Positions 17,028 to 25,318 are shown, counted from the stretch's first letter. The stretch is 33,842 nt of DNA from a marine actinobacterium MedAcidi-G1 (GCA_000817085.1 JUEM01000018.1:1-33842), one strand, 5' to 3'. Numbers and translations: made by a program. The notes: generated by a model from the letters alone, not told the origin.

Positions 17028-18972
17028 TGTTACCTTTCTTATTTTCGTCAATGGGGTTTATGACTAGAAGGGGAACACCGTTATCCAATTGCTGATTTTC
17101 GCTAACCAAAATTTCGACTACGGTTCCTTCGTAAGGAGCTTTCACATGATGCTCCATTTTCATTGCTTCGAGAGTCAGGAGTGTGTCACCAGCGGATACG
17201 GTGTCGCCGCTGGAAACTTTGATTTCGAGAACAACTCCTGGCATTGGTGCTATAAGGCTACCTTCAGCTATTTGGAGTATTGGCGGCTCGAAACGAGGAA
17301 GAGTCCCAAAAGAAAACGTTCCCTGATCGATCTGAAGATGAATATTTTCTTGTCCTTCGGTGATTAGAGAGGCCATCCTTTCACCATCAATTTCAGCTTC
17401 AATGTGTTCTGTCGAGCAGTGATAAATTTTTGCTGTACTGCCATTATTGAAGATAAAAGATCCATCCCGCTTAGTTTTGTAGGAGACAGTAATTTTTTCG
17501 CCGGAATGCAAAAGAGAAACTTCTTGAGCGGGAAGGCGACCATTGCGCCACCCACTAGGTATAGACGTAAGAACGGTAGCATTTTTTCGATTTTTACTTT
17601 GCATCCAAAGAGCGACTGATATAGCGGCCCTTTCAATCTCAACTTTGGTTAACTGGAGAGTTGGTTCGGGAGAGTTATCTTCAATAAAATCGGTAGTTGT
17701 TTCACCCTTTAGAAAGTTTTCGTGTCTGAGAGTTGAAACTAGAAAATGACGATTTGTAGTTACTCCAGCCAAGTGAAGTTTCTCTAAGGCTCTTGCCAGA
17801 TTCAATGTTGCTTCGGTTCGGTCTTCTCCATGGGAAATAACTTTTGCCAACATCGGATCGAATTCAACGCTTACAAAAGAATTTTTTTCTACACCAGAAT
17901 CCCAGCGTACGTCTGGTTCCTCGGAAGGGGAGAAGGCCAGAATCTCGCCTGTAGCGGGCAAGAAATCTTTCGAAGGGTCTTCTGCATATAAGCGGGCTTC
18001 TACAGCATGCCCCTTTGATGACAGGCTCTCCTGAGTAAAAGAGATGGCTTGACCGGAAGAAATTTTTAACTGTTCACGGACAAGGTCTACGCCAGTTATG
18101 GCTTCAGTTACCGGGTGCTCTACCTGCAGTCGAGTATTGACTTCGAGAAAAAAGAAATCTCCCGTCTTATCATCTAGCAGAAATTCAACTGTTCCTGCCG
18201 ATTGGTAGGCCAGGCTTTTCCCTATTCTTAGAGCTGCATCGGTAATAAGTTTCCTCTGATCTTCATTTATCGCAGAAGAAGGTGCTTCTTCGATGATTTT
18301 TTGATGGCGTCTTTGAATTGAGCATTCTCTTTCACCCAGATGCAAAAGGTTTCCCTGCGAGTCTCCCAGAATTTGTACTTCTATATGACGTGATTTAGGT
18401 ATGTATCTTTCTAGAAAAACCCTTTCGTCACCAAAGGCATTTTTTGCTTCTCTTTGAGCTGTCGTAATGGCTTCCGATAAATCGTTTTCGCTTGCAACGA
18501 CTCGCATTCCTTTCCCACCGCCTCCCGCTGCTGCTTTGACTAGTAGAGGGAAACCTATCGAAGATGAATCATCAAGATCGTTAGATGAAGGGAGTGTCGG
18601 CACATCTGCTTCTTGTGCAATTTTCTTTGCTGTGATTTTATCTCCCATTGACTCAATGGCTTCTGATGAAGGCCCTATCCAAATAATGCCTTCTTCTGTT
18701 ACCGCCTTTGCAAATGATGCATTTTCAGATAAAAATCCATATCCCGGATGTATTGCATCCGAGCCGGTTCTGCTAGCAGCATCGATGATTTCTTTCTGAT
18801 CTAAATAATTTGTTGAAAGTCGAATTGCCTTATCAGCTTCTCTGACGAAAGGTTCGTTGCTGTCGGTATCTGTATAAACGGCTATACAGGTAATGCCCAT
18901 TGACTTAGCTGTTCGAAATATCCTTCTTGCGATCTCTCCACGGTTGGCTACTAAAAGTGTTTTGATGGTCAT
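17020..18972 (-). CDS. Acyl-CoA carboxylase alpha subunit (biotin carboxylase + BCCP; MCC/GCC type)
   Basis: The 650-residue protein carboxylates its own biotin with bicarbonate and ATP. The biotin carboxylase domain begins LLVANRGEIARRI and has the ATP loop GGGGKGM (150-156), ECSIQRRHQKIIEEAPS and the active-site EVNTRLQVEHPVTE. A BT-type linker domain follows, then a C-terminal biotinyl domain with EAMKMEH, biotinylated on Lys605. Length and single-chain layout match alpha subunits of methylcrotonyl-CoA and geranyl-CoA carboxylases (LiuD, AtuF). It overlaps the beta-subunit gene by 4 bases and the atuA-like gene by 8, so the holoenzyme is co-expressed. Geranyl-type specificity is favoured by context, not by a residue I can assign. 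Confidence 0.92.
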   Translation of the reverse strand: MTIKTLLVANRGEIARRIFRTAKSMGITCIAVYTDTDSNEPFVREADKAIRLSTNYLDQKEIIDAASRTGSDAIHPGYGFLSENASFAKAVTEEGIIWIGPSSEAIESMGDKITAKKIAQEADVPTLPSSNDLDDSSSIGFPLLVKAAAGGGGKGMRVVASENDLSEAITTAQREAKNAFGDERVFLERYIPKSRHIEVQILGDSQGNLLHLGERECSIQRRHQKIIEEAPSSAINEDQRKLITDAALRIGKSLAYQSAGTVEFLLDDKTGDFFFLEVNTRLQVEHPVTEAITGVDLVREQLKISSGQAISFTQESLSSKGHAVEARLYAEDPSKDFLPATGEILAFSPSEEPDVRWDSGVEKNSFVSVEFDPMLAKVISHGEDRTEATLNLARALEKLHLAGVTTNRHFLVSTLRHENFLKGETTTDFIEDNSPEPTLQLTKVEIERAAISVALWMQSKNRKNATVLTSIPSGWRNGRLPAQEVSLLHSGEKITVSYKTKRDGSFIFNNGSTAKIYHCSTEHIEAEIDGERMASLITEGQENIHLQIDQGTFSFGTLPRFEPPILQIAEGSLIAPMPGVVLEIKVSSGDTVSAGDTLLTLEAMKMEHHVKAPYEGTVVEILVSENQQLDNGVPLLVINPIDENKKGNNG

Positions 18973-20618
18973 AGTCGGAACACCCCGTATTTTTGAGATC
19001 CCTCTATTGCTTTGTTACGGAAAGTAGACAGGCAGATACTGATTACGGTGCGTGTGTCTCTGGGGTCAATTATTCCGTCATCGCTTACAGATCCTGTTGC
19101 GACCAATGCCAGAGATCCTTGCTCTTGCATTTCTTCCACTTTTTGAACGATCGCAGCATCTGCTTCTTCATCAAATTCCTCGCCCTTGCGTTCTGCTCGA
19201 CTCCTGCGGACTATTGACATAACTCCTGCTATTTGTTTAGGTCCCATAACGGCAATTTTTGCTGTAGGCCAGAGAAAGGTAAACCTGTTTCCATAAGCAC
19301 GTCCAGACATTCCGTAATTGCCAGCACCCATTGATTTTCCTACTATCACTGCGATATGAGGAACCGTCGAATTGGATATCGCGTTAATAAGCTGAGATCC
19401 CTTTTTAATTATTCCTGCTTTCTCAAAATCACTTCCCACTATGAACCCTGGAACATTGTGTAGGAAAAGCAGGGGGGTATTTTGCCTATTGCATAATTGG
19501 ATAAAATGAGCGGCTTTTTCAGCTTCCTCTGGGAAAATAACACCGTTATTTCCAAGTATGCCAAGCGGGTAACCATCTATTGTTGACCAGCCACACACCA
19601 TTGCCGGCCCATAAAGTGGTTTGAATTCCTCAAAGCGAGAACCATCTACAATTCTCGAAATGACTTCTCGAATGTCTACCGGTTGCCTTAAATCTCTGTC
19701 AACAATTCCTAAGAGTTCTTCAGGGTTATGAATGGGTTCTTCTGAAATGTAACTAGGGGAAGGGTCAGCTTTTTCCCAATCCAGATGAGAAACAACCTCT
19801 CTACAGATACGTAGAGCATCCATTTCATCTTCTGCTAGATAGTCGGCAAGACCAGACTCTTCGGCGTGGAGTTGAGCTCCGCCAATTGATTCGTCATCGG
19901 ACTCCTCCCCAGTAGCCATTTTGACAAGAGGTGGACCTCCTAAAGCAACCTTTGATTGTTCACGGATGAAAATGTTGTAATCAGAAACTCCAGGTTGATA
20001 GGCGCCTCCGGCAGTCGCTGTACCGAAAACAACGCATATCGTCGGAATTCCCATTTTTGACAATTCGATCATTTCATAGAAAAAACGGCCTGACTCGGCA
20101 AAATGGCTTACTTGGGCTCTGCTTTTATTTGACTTTCCACTGCCAGCTGCAATATTTAGATCCGCACCAGCTGATTCCACAAAGCTCACGTACGGCATAT
20201 GATTATCTCGAGCGATTTCAAGTGCACGCATCCATTTTTTGACTACATAAGGGGTCATAGCACCAGCTTGAACTGTCGGATCGTTACCAAGGATGACACA
20301 TTCGGTGTTTGCGATGACACCAATTCCGACTACAAAACCTCCACCCACCGTGTAGTCCGAGTTGGCTGCTGCCAACGGACTTATTTCTAGAAAAGGGCTG
20401 TCAGGGTCGAGAACGTTGGCAATACGTTCTCGTATTGGCATTTTTCCTTTTGAACGATGCCGCTGAGTTGTCTCAGACCCGCCTCCAGCTTCTGCCTCAT
20501 CCAGAAACTCTTCGATCTCTTCTAGTTGTTCTAGTATGTCGGATTTATTTTTTTGAAACTGTTCACCATGCACATCAAGGCTTGTCTCCAAGGAGGGTGC
20601 TAAAAGTTTACGTCTCAT
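18969..20618 (-). CDS. Acyl-CoA carboxylase beta subunit (carboxyltransferase; MCC/GCC type)
   Basis: The 549-residue subunit moves carboxyl from biotin to an acyl-CoA. The N-terminal crotonase-like half has FGTATAGGAYQPGVSDYNIFI and GGPPLVKMATGEE; the C-terminal half has VPGFIVGSDFEKAGIIKKG and SMGAGNYGMSGRAYGNRF. The GAGNYGM-GRAY block is characteristic of methylcrotonyl- and geranyl-CoA carboxylases (LiuB, AtuC) rather than propionyl- or acetyl-CoA enzymes. It is the first gene of the seven-gene operon; its ATG lies 20 bases from the inverted repeat that starts at 20638. It overlaps the alpha-subunit gene by 4 bases. Carboxylating the beta-methyl branch lets a methyl-blocked chain enter beta-oxidation. 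Confidence 0.92.
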   Translation of the reverse strand: MRRKLLAPSLETSLDVHGEQFQKNKSDILEQLEEIEEFLDEAEAGGGSETTQRHRSKGKMPIRERIANVLDPDSPFLEISPLAAANSDYTVGGGFVVGIGVIANTECVILGNDPTVQAGAMTPYVVKKWMRALEIARDNHMPYVSFVESAGADLNIAAGSGKSNKSRAQVSHFAESGRFFYEMIELSKMGIPTICVVFGTATAGGAYQPGVSDYNIFIREQSKVALGGPPLVKMATGEESDDESIGGAQLHAEESGLADYLAEDEMDALRICREVVSHLDWEKADPSPSYISEEPIHNPEELLGIVDRDLRQPVDIREVISRIVDGSRFEEFKPLYGPAMVCGWSTIDGYPLGILGNNGVIFPEEAEKAAHFIQLCNRQNTPLLFLHNVPGFIVGSDFEKAGIIKKGSQLINAISNSTVPHIAVIVGKSMGAGNYGMSGRAYGNRFTFLWPTAKIAVMGPKQIAGVMSIVRRSRAERKGEEFDEEADAAIVQKVEEMQEQGSLALVATGSVSDDGIIDPRDTRTVISICLSTFRNKAIEGSQKYGVFRL

Positions 20619-20637
20619 ATTGTAAATCCTATGGGTA

Positions 20638-20664
20638 ATTAAGAAGTCTTAATCTTACCGTAAG
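20638..20664. promoter_or_regulatory. Double inverted repeat, candidate TetR operator of the atu-like operon
   Basis: ATTAAGA-AG-TCTTAAT at 20638-20653 is a perfect 16-base inverted repeat. It is followed with no gap by CTTAC-C-GTAAG at 20654-20664, a second perfect inverted repeat. Both lie 20 bases upstream of the carboxyltransferase start on the minus strand and 76 bases upstream of the divergent MFS gene. Size and placement fit a TetR-family operator pair; AtuR of Pseudomonas also binds two inverted repeats in its cluster's promoter. Binding is inferred. Confidence 0.55.
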
Positions 20665-20739
20665 GGGTTTTTTCAAGCAATTTTAAATCAAAAAGTCTGT
20701 GAAGCCAGTGCTTCTAGCTATTTCATGTTATGAATACAG

Positions 20740-22161
20740 ATGGAATCTTTCGAGTCTCAAGAAACAGATCGTGATTTGCAAGAAACTCCTTCAAGAAAAG
20801 AAAAATTGGAAATCAGACCTTGGATATCTCTTCTAGTAGCTTCTTCAAGCATATTTTTGATGACTCTTGATCTAGGACTAACTGCGGTTTCGCTACCAGA
20901 AATTCGGGCAGATTTTGAAGAATCTAAGACACAAATAATCAATTGGGGAGCGACCTCATATCTAGTGGCTATGACATCTTTGTTATTGCTTTTTGGTCGC
21001 CTGGCAGATCGCTATGGCCGGCGAAAACTATTTTTAATTGGTCTTTCGATAACCACTATGGCTGTTTCTTTAGCCGCAGTAACTCCTAACCCTGAAGTTT
21101 TTCTAATAGCTCGAACCTTTCAGGGGGCAGGTATAGCTATTCTCGTTCCAACAGCCTTGGCAATGGTTCTTGGCGATATACCCCAAAAACATCAAGGCGC
21201 AGCTGTCGGTTTATGGGGTTCGATTGGCGCCACTGCTGGAGTTCTAGGGCCTATATCGTCTGGTTTATTAATTGAAGTTTTTGGGTGGAGAGCTACTTTT
21301 GCTCTTCTAGGAATTCTTGGAGTTATCGCTTTGGTGGCTGGAATAAGAGTCCTGAACGAAAGCTACCTGCCGGAAGTTCCTGAAAACTTGGATGTGATGA
21401 GTGTTTTCAGTGGGATCATCTCAATAGGCTCAGTCACACTGATTTTGCTACAAGGAAATGATTGGGGTTGGTTATCTAAAAAAATTATTCTTTTTTTATT
21501 GCTTGGATTGCTAGCAACTTATATTTTCTGGATTAGTTGCAAACGTTCCAGAAATCCACTTTTAGACATAGAACTTTTCAATAATCACAAATACCGCCAA
21601 GCCACTATTGCAGCCGGATTTCATCAGCTTGCTTTTTTTGCCTTCTTTTTCTCATCACCTATTCTTTTGTCTGAAGTCTGGGGATGGTCACCTATGAAGA
21701 CCGGATTCGCGGTAGCACCTGCAATGCTTCTAGCCATTTTAGTTCAGACACCATTTGGCATTTTGGCCGACCGATTTGGATACAGGAAATTAATTCTATA
21801 CGGAGGGTTTGTTCCCTCTTTAGGAATTGCCTGGTGGTTAATTTTTGTCGATTTTGAACAAAGTTACTTAAGTGCCTTTTTACCAGGTTTGCTTGTTGTG
21901 TCACTCGGATCAGCGATGGTAGGGATTACCACTACCGGTGTTGCTTTGACGGTAGTAGATCCTCAAAAACTAGGAATTGCTAATGCTATGCATCAAGTAA
22001 CCCGTCGCCTTGGTACCACAATGGGTGTCGCGCTTGCTGTAGGACTTAGCAGTGGTTCGAATGTTTTGAAAATTCTTGAAAATGTAAAAGTGTTGTGGTG
22101 GATAGTCGCTTTCATGTATGCAGCTGGATCACTTTTTGTATGGAAATCAGATGTCGAGTAA
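20740..22161 (+). CDS. MFS transporter, DHA2 (14-helix, EmrB/QacA-like) family
   Basis: The 473-residue integral membrane protein is a proton-driven major facilitator. MTLDLGLTAVSLPEIRADF in the first helix is typical of the DHA2 drug-exporter group. The loop after the second helix carries the family motif GRLADRYGRRKLF, and a second half-motif LADRFGYRKL is seen at about residue 347. The hydrophobic pattern fits 14 helices. About 30 charged N-terminal residues precede helix 1. It is transcribed divergently from the atu-like operon across the inverted-repeat pair and precedes an SDR by 50 bases. It may expel a toxic terpenoid or intermediate, or import substrate; direction and substrate are not shown by sequence. 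Confidence 0.88.
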   Translation: MESFESQETDRDLQETPSRKEKLEIRPWISLLVASSSIFLMTLDLGLTAVSLPEIRADFEESKTQIINWGATSYLVAMTSLLLLFGRLADRYGRRKLFLIGLSITTMAVSLAAVTPNPEVFLIARTFQGAGIAILVPTALAMVLGDIPQKHQGAAVGLWGSIGATAGVLGPISSGLLIEVFGWRATFALLGILGVIALVAGIRVLNESYLPEVPENLDVMSVFSGIISIGSVTLILLQGNDWGWLSKKIILFLLLGLLATYIFWISCKRSRNPLLDIELFNNHKYRQATIAAGFHQLAFFAFFFSSPILLSEVWGWSPMKTGFAVAPAMLLAILVQTPFGILADRFGYRKLILYGGFVPSLGIAWWLIFVDFEQSYLSAFLPGLLVVSLGSAMVGITTTGVALTVVDPQKLGIANAMHQVTRRLGTTMGVALAVGLSSGSNVLKILENVKVLWWIVAFMYAAGSLFVWKSDVE

Positions 22162-22211
22162 GTGTTTTATTTTTACTGCAATAGGGTGATTGCAAGTAGT
22201 GAGGGGTTGAT

Positions 22212-22991
22212 GTGTCAGAGAAAAGAAAAGTTGACGAACTATTTGATTTAACGGGTCATGTAGCGGTAGTTACAGGAGCTGGAAGAGGCATTGGTGAAGG
22301 AATAGCTGTTGCCATGTCCGAAGCAGGTGCTTCTGTAGTCGTAGCTGCCAGAAGAACAGAAGAAATAGAAAGAGTAGCAAACGAAATTAATGACAATGGA
22401 GGGCAAGCTCTCGCCGTAACCACTGACGTTACAGATGATTCAGCACTCGAGAACCTTGCTAACACTGCGGTTGAGCATTTCGGTTCTTTGAGTGACTGGG
22501 TTAATAACGCTGGAGGTTCACCTATGCGTATGCCCATCATCGACTTACCACGTGAAGAGTGGGATAAAACATTGGCTTTGAACTTAACTGCTGTGTACTC
22601 GGGCTCAGTAATTGCCGCTCGTCATATTGATACGGGTTCGATAATAAATATTTCATCAGGAGCAGGTTTCGGTCCTGTGCCGGGGAGCGCCCACTATGGG
22701 GCAGCAAAGGCTGCGGTTCATTCGCTAACTTGGACATTTTCTGCAGAGTTCGCTCCAAAAATAAGAGTTAACACAGTCGCACCGGGAGCAATACCAACAG
22801 AGATAATGCTTAAAGCAATAGGGCGCAGTGAAGATGAATTAGACAAAGTTCTAGAAGAGTGGAAAATACCAATGGAGAGGCTTGGAACTCCCCAGGACAT
22901 AGGAGCTGCTTGTGTCTACCTCGCTTCCGATGCTTCAAGTTGGGTAACAGGAGAAATACTTCGCGTAGGCGGAGGGGCTAAGCCTCGCTAA
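22212..22991 (+). CDS. Short-chain dehydrogenase/reductase (third SDR)
   Basis: The 259-residue classical SDR has TGAGRGIG at about 20-27, NNAGGSP, and the active site NISSGAG...YGAAK. The GTG at 22212 is used: GAGGGG lies 5 bases upstream, and the ATG two bases earlier runs into a stop within 14 codons. It begins with a charged ten-residue extension and ends GGGAKPR. It is less similar to the two tandem SDRs than they are to each other, with a standard glycine motif. It follows the MFS gene by 50 bases and converges on the Rieske ferredoxin gene. A role as an alcohol or 3-hydroxyacyl dehydrogenase in the same catabolic island is plausible. Confidence 0.87.
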   Translation: MSEKRKVDELFDLTGHVAVVTGAGRGIGEGIAVAMSEAGASVVVAARRTEEIERVANEINDNGGQALAVTTDVTDDSALENLANTAVEHFGSLSDWVNNAGGSPMRMPIIDLPREEWDKTLALNLTAVYSGSVIAARHIDTGSIINISSGAGFGPVPGSAHYGAAKAAVHSLTWTFSAEFAPKIRVNTVAPGAIPTEIMLKAIGRSEDELDKVLEEWKIPMERLGTPQDIGAACVYLASDASSWVTGEILRVGGGAKPR

Positions 22992-23001
22992 TAAAAAGTT
23001 A

Positions 23002-23373
23002 TTAACGAGTTTGAAAAAAACCAGTTTGTGGGCCATCTTCTGGTTCAGAATTTTCGTTTTCAATTTTCACGGTTACGCCTGAATCTGTCTCAGATGTTTC
23101 GAAACAACGAACACCTGTATAGGCCGGAGGTCCGCTGTGAGCGCCGTTTCGAACATCGAAACTGGCTCCATGCAAGGGGCAGTTTATCTGAAAGCCTGAG
23201 AGCCTTCCTTCGCTTAGAGGAGTGTCAGCGTGACTGCAGTTATCTTCAATGGCATAGATTTTTCCTTCCACTCGGCAAAGAAGTATTTCCAGGTTTCCCA
23301 CTTCACAAGAAAGCAACTCCCCGTTTTCTAAATTAGAGAAATCACCAAGGTTGTGTTCATTTGATTCATTCAC
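23002..23373 (-). CDS. Rieske [2Fe-2S] ferredoxin
   Basis: The 123-residue electron carrier has Cys46-x-His48 (NCSHADTPLSEG) and Cys65-x2-His68 (CPLHGASFD), the four ligands of a Rieske cluster. This is the layout of ferredoxin components of ring-hydroxylating dioxygenases. The acidic C-terminal tail of about 20 residues ends beyond the fold. It lies 21 bases downstream of the Rieske oxygenase gene on the same strand and likely supplies it with electrons. No ferredoxin reductase is encoded in the window, so a reductase from elsewhere must be used. Confidence 0.9.
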   Translation of the reverse strand: MNESNEHNLGDFSNLENGELLSCEVGNLEILLCRVEGKIYAIEDNCSHADTPLSEGRLSGFQINCPLHGASFDVRNGAHSGPPAYTGVRCFETSETDSGVTVKIENENSEPEDGPQTGFFQTR

Positions 23374-23394
23374 ATCTAATTCCTTACCTGATTG

Positions 23395-24744
23395 TTAATG
23401 ATCAAGACTTGATGATAAGTAACGGTCAATATTCTCATGGAAAAACCGTATCCGTCTTTCCTGATAAGGCATATATTCACCCCTGTAGCCTCTTGAGCTC
23501 AATCCCTTTTGTTGAGATGACCATATTGCAACGTCCTGATCAATTCCATGGCCACAAGATATCTCTCCGGCTAACCCGGTTTCATGTTCCACTTGCTGAT
23601 CTATAGAAACCCAGTCGCGCATCGAATTTGAGTAGTACTCTGTCGCCCCTTCCGGAAATTTGGTTAGGTACCACATATTAAAAAAACATTTTCTTGGATT
23701 TTCAGGATGCGGGTACGCCATTAAGAAAATACATCCATCAGGTTTCATGCTGAATGAAACATTTGGAAATGCTGTGTAATGATAGTGATCGGTCAGTTGT
23801 TCATCAGAATACAATGAGAAGTCATAACCTTTCTCAGCGCCTAGTAGGCGTTTGTGTTTTTGCATGGCTATACGAAGGGCACTTAAGTCATCTTTAAACG
23901 GTGAAGGATCAAAATCCCAGAATGCAAAGTCTTCCTTAAGCCCCTGAAAAGTTTTTTCGTATGAACCTTTGTATTGGGGTCCTGGCCCTCCGCCCGGCAT
24001 CATCATCCTGCAGTGTCCCATAGGATACATATCAAATTGACATGCCGAATAGTGCTCATTCATTGTGGTTAAAGTCTGAGGATGGACGAAAGGCAGGTGA
24101 TAACTTTCGTTAAAATTGTCTTGAACTACTTTCCAATTAAAGTCGCCTTCCAAAGTTACCCAGTGGGTACGTTTCATTTGCTCCATGCGATAACAATCAA
24201 GATGTTCCGCAATTGGACTTAAATAATCAAGCAAGCTTTTACATTCTGGGTCCATGTTTATCCAAATAAATCCACCCCAAGTGTCACAAGAAACTTCTAT
24301 TAGGTTTCTTTTTCCACATGGGCTTCCTTGAGGGAAGTCTTCTTCGCAATGAACCCACACTAAAGTCCCGTCAGCATCGAAACGCCACCCATGGTATGCG
24401 CAAGTAAAATCCCCACCGTTTAAAGAGCCGGTTTCCGCTGGAACTAATTGATTTCCTCTGTGCTGACAAACGTTATAAAAAGCACGAATTTTATTATCTG
24501 AACCCATAGAACAGAGAATGGATTCAGAACCTATGGGGACAGTGATGTAGTCTCCAGAATTAGTGAGTTGATCAATACGACCTGCTACAAGCCAAACTTT
24601 AGTCCACATTTGTTCCCATTCAAGTGCTGCAAAATCAGCTGAGTTGTAGCGAAATCCGTCTATAGGGTCTTGGCCTAGCGTAGGTTCAGAGGCCTTTTCT
24701 CGAGAGATGCCTACAGGTTGTTCGTTTGTCTCAAGATTAGTCAT
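23395..24744 (-). CDS. Rieske non-heme iron oxygenase, large (alpha) subunit
   Basis: The 449-residue oxygenase has an N-terminal Rieske domain with Cys93, His95, Cys115 and His118 (CQHRG, CAYHGW). Its catalytic domain carries iron ligands His216 and His221 in NESYHLPFVHP. The residue three before the first His, which links the two metal centres (Asp205 in naphthalene dioxygenase), is Glu213 here; Glu is known in the same place in carnitine monooxygenase CntA. The family hydroxylates or demethylates aromatic, alicyclic or quaternary-amine substrates. No beta subunit is present, consistent with an alpha-only oligomer. AGGAGG just upstream of the ATG is a strong ribosome-binding site. The substrate is unknown; island context suggests a terpenoid-like compound. 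Confidence 0.9.
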   Translation of the reverse strand: MTNLETNEQPVGISREKASEPTLGQDPIDGFRYNSADFAALEWEQMWTKVWLVAGRIDQLTNSGDYITVPIGSESILCSMGSDNKIRAFYNVCQHRGNQLVPAETGSLNGGDFTCAYHGWRFDADGTLVWVHCEEDFPQGSPCGKRNLIEVSCDTWGGFIWINMDPECKSLLDYLSPIAEHLDCYRMEQMKRTHWVTLEGDFNWKVVQDNFNESYHLPFVHPQTLTTMNEHYSACQFDMYPMGHCRMMMPGGGPGPQYKGSYEKTFQGLKEDFAFWDFDPSPFKDDLSALRIAMQKHKRLLGAEKGYDFSLYSDEQLTDHYHYTAFPNVSFSMKPDGCIFLMAYPHPENPRKCFFNMWYLTKFPEGATEYYSNSMRDWVSIDQQVEHETGLAGEISCGHGIDQDVAIWSSQQKGLSSRGYRGEYMPYQERRIRFFHENIDRYLSSSLDH

Positions 24745-24792
24745 TAAGCCCCCCTCCTGTTAATTATAAAAACAATAAAGTTAAGAATACTC

Positions 24793-24809
24793 TAGGCCTA
24801 AGTACTAGG
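24793..24809. promoter_or_regulatory. Palindromic site in the Rieske oxygenase / SnoaL divergent promoter region
   Basis: TAGGCCTA (24793-24800) is a perfect 8-base palindrome, overlapped by CCTA-AGTAC-TAGG (24797-24809). Both lie between the two divergent starts at 24744 and 24866. They could be an operator for either gene; the evidence is symmetry and position only. Confidence 0.25.
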
Positions 24810-24865
24810 TTCTGTTTACTCAGTTAGGGTTAATTATTACTGATTTTCAGTTGCAGGAGTTAAAA

Positions 24866-25318
24866 ATGAGTGAAGTACAAAAACTTTTCGATCACCAAGA
24901 AATTATTGACGTAATGCATTCCTACTGCAGATTTGTTGATTTGAATCTTCCAGAAAAGCAAGTTGAGTGTTTCACAATCGATGCAGTGGCTGATTACTAC
25001 GGGGGAACCGAACTCGTAGGCAGAGATGTAATTTTGGAAATGCTTAAAAAAGCTTTGACTAGATATACAGCGACTTGCCATACGCTTTCAAATATAGAGA
25101 TAAATTTTGACAGTCCAGAAACGGCTAACTCAGTTTCGTACGTGCAGGCATGGCACAGAAAGCCTTCTGGGCCTGAGGATGATTATGAAGTTCGAGGTCA
25201 ATATCACGACCGGTGGTTAAAGACAGATGAAGGTTGGCGTATCTCGTATCGTAAATTTCTAACAATGGCGGCGACGCCACCCAGACCAGATGCGCCGGGT
25301 ATAGGGCGAATTTCCTAA
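24866..25318 (+). CDS. SnoaL-like / NTF2-fold protein
   Basis: The 150-residue protein matches the SnoaL-like polyketide-cyclase/NTF2 superfamily. Helical N-terminus LFDHQEIIDVMHSYCRFVDL is followed by GRDVILEMLKKAL and the closing strands RGQYHDRWLKTDEGWRISYR. Members act as isomerases, hydratases or small subunits of Rieske oxygenases. Being divergent from the Rieske oxygenase gene with a 121-base shared promoter region, it may serve the same pathway. The ATG at 24866 is chosen because CAGGAG lies 6-7 bases upstream; the longer frame from a TTG at 24851 would include that site. No catalytic dyad can be assigned with certainty. Confidence 0.78.
   Translation: MSEVQKLFDHQEIIDVMHSYCRFVDLNLPEKQVECFTIDAVADYYGGTELVGRDVILEMLKKALTRYTATCHTLSNIEINFDSPETANSVSYVQAWHRKPSGPEDDYEVRGQYHDRWLKTDEGWRISYRKFLTMAATPPRPDAPGIGRIS

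Noticed and set aside
22177-22194. TGCAAT/ATTGCA inverted repeat between the MFS and SDR genes as an operator
   Set aside because: Six-base AT-rich arms inside what looks like one transcript; too easily found by chance.
8190-25318. Integrated mobile element or prophage beside tRNA-Gly
   Set aside because: No integrase, transposase or phage gene, and I saw no repeat of the tRNA 3' end at the other side.
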